DNA of 37,103 nucleotides, from assembly GCA_903928495.1 (NCBI GenBank), contig CAIYQZ010000057.1:1-37103 (forward strand), read 5' to 3'. A program made the translations under genes and the position numbers. The notes under the pieces are model-generated. The model made no database searches, was not told the DNA's origin, and worked only from the letters and a program-made list of their open reading frames with translations. Origin of the DNA: an uncultured bacterium (lineage in GTDB: Bacteria; Pseudomonadota; Gammaproteobacteria; Burkholderiales; Burkholderiaceae_C). Positions 35,406-37,103 of this stretch are shown here, one piece after another; position 1 is the first letter of the stretch; each line of letters opens with the position of its first letter.

Positions 35406-36878
35406 ATGACCACATCACCACTGACCCAACTCAAAGACCCCACCCTGCTCAAAACTGATGCCCTGGTCAATGGCCAGTGGGTGGGTGGCAGCAGCCGCTT
35501 TGCCGTGACCGACCCCGCCACCGGTGCCCACCTGGCCGACGTGGCCAACCTGGGCCCGGCCGATGCTGAGGCCGCCATTGCCGCAGCCAACGCTGCCTGG
35601 CCTGCCTGGCGGAGCAAAACCGCCAAAGAGCGCAGCATCATCCTGCGCAAGTGGTTTGATTTGCTCATGGCCAACCAGGACGATCTGGGCCGCATCATGA
35701 CCGCCGAACAGGGCAAGCCCCTGCCCGAAGCCAAGGGCGAAGTGGCCTATGGCGCCAGCTTTGTGGAATGGTTTGCCGAAGAGGCCAAACGCGTCAACGG
35801 CGAAACCCTGCCCCAGTTCGACAACAACCGCCGCCTGATGGTGCTGAAGCAGCCCATTGGCGTGTGCGCCGCCATCACGCCCTGGAACTTCCCGCTGGCC
35901 ATGATCACCCGCAAGGTGGCCCCGGCACTGGCAGCGGGCTGCCCAGTCATCATCAAACCGGCTGAACTCACGCCATTGACCGCGCTGGCTGCCGCCGAGT
36001 TGGCCATCCGTGCGGGCATTCCTGCAGGGGTGCTGAACATGGTGACGGCCGATGCCAACAACAGCATTGCCGTGGGCAAAGTGCTGTGCGCCAGCGACGT
36101 GGTGCGCCACATCAGCTTCACTGGCAGCACCGAGGTGGGCCGCATCCTGATGGCGCAAAGCGCACCCACCGTCAAAAAAATGAGCCTGGAACTGGGCGGC
36201 AACGCGCCGTTCATTGTGTTCAACGACGCCGATGTGGACAGCGCGGTGGAAGGCGCGTTTGCCAGCAAGTACCGCAATGCCGGCCAAACCTGCGTGTGCA
36301 GCAACCGCCTGTATGTGCAAAGCTGCGTGTACGAAGAGTTTGTGGCCAAGTTTGCCGCCAAGGTCAAAACCGCCAAGGTGGGCAACGGGTTTGAAGACGG
36401 CGTGAACCAAGGCCCGTTGATTGAAGAAGCCGCGCTCGAAAAAGTGCAGCGCCACGTAGACGACGCTGTGGCCAAAGGCGCACGCGTGCTGGCAGGTGGC
36501 AAGCGCCTGGCCGGGCAGTTCTTCGAGCCCACCGTGGTGGCCGACGCCACCGCCGACATGCTGTGCGCCAAAGAGGAAACCTTCGGGCCCTTTGCCCCGG
36601 TGTTCAAGTTCGAAACCGAACAGGAAGCCGTTGACGCCGCCAACAACACCGAGTTCGGCCTGGCCAGCTACTTCTACAGCCGCGACATCGGTCGCATTTA
36701 CCGCGTGGCCGAAGCGCTGGAGTACGGCATGGTGGGCATCAACGTGGGCATTCTGGCGACGGAGCACGTGCCGTTTGGCGGCGTGAAGCAGTCCGGCCTG
36801 GGCCGCGAAGGCTCACACCACGGCATAGACGACTACGTGGAGATCAAATACCTGTGCATTGGCGACATCCTGAAGTGA
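35406..36878 (+). CDS. gabD: NAD(P)-dependent succinate-semialdehyde dehydrogenase
   Basis: A 490-aa aldehyde dehydrogenase of the GabD group that should oxidise succinate semialdehyde to succinate. The catalytic residues are N161 (TPWNFP), E262 (LELGGNAPF) and C296 in GQTCVCSN; the CxC arrangement is the SSADH hallmark. AEQGKPLPEAKGE, ITRKVAPALAAGCP and the end GREGSHHGIDDYVEIKYLC are typical. It lies 31 bp after the reductase gene and is the last gene of the operon. HpaI makes succinate semialdehyde, so its place here closes the route to the TCA cycle. Confidence 0.95.
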   Translation: MTTSPLTQLKDPTLLKTDALVNGQWVGGSSRFAVTDPATGAHLADVANLGPADAEAAIAAANAAWPAWRSKTAKERSIILRKWFDLLMANQDDLGRIMTAEQGKPLPEAKGEVAYGASFVEWFAEEAKRVNGETLPQFDNNRRLMVLKQPIGVCAAITPWNFPLAMITRKVAPALAAGCPVIIKPAELTPLTALAAAELAIRAGIPAGVLNMVTADANNSIAVGKVLCASDVVRHISFTGSTEVGRILMAQSAPTVKKMSLELGGNAPFIVFNDADVDSAVEGAFASKYRNAGQTCVCSNRLYVQSCVYEEFVAKFAAKVKTAKVGNGFEDGVNQGPLIEEAALEKVQRHVDDAVAKGARVLAGGKRLAGQFFEPTVVADATADMLCAKEETFGPFAPVFKFETEQEAVDAANNTEFGLASYFYSRDIGRIYRVAEALEYGMVGINVGILATEHVPFGGVKQSGLGREGSHHGIDDYVEIKYLCIGDILK

Positions 36879-36913
36879 TGTGCTCCGTGCGCCAGTCACG
36901 CGATGCGCACAAG

Positions 36914-36935
36914 GGGCTGGGCTAGAATCCAGCCC
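36914..36935 (+). promoter_or_regulatory. tRNA promoter -10 region within an inverted repeat
   Basis: GGGCTGG/CCAGCCC (36914-36920 with 36929-36935) is a perfect 7-bp dyad that encloses TAGAAT (36923-36928), a good -10 box 13 bp before the tRNA 5' end. No convincing -35 box was seen. With no T tract after it, it is unlikely to be the gabD terminator. Confidence 0.45.
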
Positions 36936-36941
36936 ACTTCA

Positions 36942-36979
36942 GCGGGTGTCGTTCAATGGTAGGACTCTTGCTTCCCAAG
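36942..36979 (+). pseudogene. 5' half of tRNA-Gly(CCC), interrupted after the anticodon loop
   Basis: The sequence from GCGGGTG matches the 5' half of bacterial tRNA-Gly(CCC): acceptor strand, D stem GTTC with its partner GGAC (one G-U pair; GAAC is more usual), D loop AATGGTA, anticodon stem 5' strand CTTGC and loop TTCCCAA (anticodon CCC at 36974-36976) plus one G. The 3' anticodon-stem strand, variable loop, T arm (GGTTCGATTCC) and CACCCGC acceptor strand are absent from the remaining 124 bases. This could be a recombination junction, a degraded copy, or less likely an intron-split gene whose 3' exon lies beyond the window. Confidence 0.7.
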
Positions 36980-37103
36980 GACACCGCAAAGCTGACATGC
37001 TAACCGTGCATGCCGTCAGCACAGCCTCCCAAACCCGATACAACTGATCGATCCACACCGGATTGGTGCTGGATTGGTACGCACAAATCGATGTCATTTT
37101 GGC
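36980..37103 (+). other. Non-coding sequence with inverted and tandem repeats after the broken tRNA
   Basis: No coding sequence was recognised. It holds an inverted repeat GCTGAC/GTCAGC (36991-36996 with 37015-37020) with an inner ATGC/GCAT pair, and two tandem copies of GGATTGGT with an 11-bp period (37060-37067 and 37071-37078). This is the kind of layout seen around recombinase attachment sites, but no integrase gene is in view. Confidence 0.4.

Noticed and set aside
36914-36935. Terminator for gabD
   Set aside because: The dyad has no T tract after it and encloses the -10 box of the tRNA gene, so it fits a promoter region better.
36980-36990. tRNA-Gly with a simple internal deletion, ACACCGC being the acceptor 3' strand
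   Set aside because: The acceptor strand should read CACCCGC followed by a discriminator base and usually CCA. One C is missing and AAAG follows.
36980-37103. Group I intron interrupting tRNA-Gly
   Set aside because: None of the conserved core sequences of group I introns was recognised in the 124 bases available, and the 3' exon is not in view. It cannot be fully excluded because the window ends here.
1-37103. CRISPR array, insertion sequence, prophage genes
   Set aside because: No regularly spaced repeats, transposase motifs or phage genes were seen. The only hint of mobility is the tRNA break at the right edge and the short dispersed repeats.

Overview
The window is GC-rich chromosomal DNA from a betaproteobacterium, most likely a member of Burkholderiales/Comamonadaceae. 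This rests on the protein flavour of DnaE, AlaS, RibD, the pirins and the chemoreceptors, and on the fused HpaG. That placement is inference, because no rRNA is present. No complete mobile element and no CRISPR array was seen.

Layout. Positions 1-9866 (minus strand) hold the 5' part of dnaE, a hybrid sensor kinase and two chemoreceptors; two clear intrinsic terminators separate the signalling genes. Positions 10004-13649 (minus) hold a DUF599 membrane protein, a beta-class glutathione transferase, a flavodoxin-fold quinone reductase-like protein and two different pirins. They look like a module for electrophile, quinone or aromatic stress. A divergent LysR regulator (13773-14750) has a textbook T-N11-A box in front of it. 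Positions 14793-21125 (plus) are a tight run: an FAD oxidoreductase with a basic tail, gluQRS, a chromate transporter, trmB, ribD and an RluA-type pseudouridine synthase, so three tRNA/RNA modification genes lie among unrelated ones. Positions 21145-27249 (minus) hold a large membrane HD-GYP phosphodiesterase, alaS and the MarR-type regulator hpaR.

Positions 27385-36878 (plus) form a nine-gene catabolic operon for homoprotocatechuate (3,4-dihydroxyphenylacetate) meta-cleavage: hpaG (fused), hpaE, hpaD, hpaF, hpaH, hpaI, then a class II aldolase, a ketopantoate-reductase-like protein and a succinate-semialdehyde dehydrogenase. HpaD opens the ring, HpaE oxidises the semialdehyde, HpaF and HpaG isomerise and decarboxylate, HpaH hydrates, and HpaI splits the product to pyruvate and succinate semialdehyde, which the last gene should oxidise to succinate. 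A strong promoter with a perfect 12-bp palindrome in its spacer lies between hpaR and hpaG.

The two most unusual observations are these. (1) A family of short (about 46 bp) dispersed repeats has five copies here, four of them inside protein-coding genes (pirin, gluQRS, alaS, hpaF). (2) At the right edge, a tRNA-Gly(CCC) gene breaks off immediately after its anticodon loop and runs into unrelated sequence with inverted and tandem repeats, which looks like a recombination junction.
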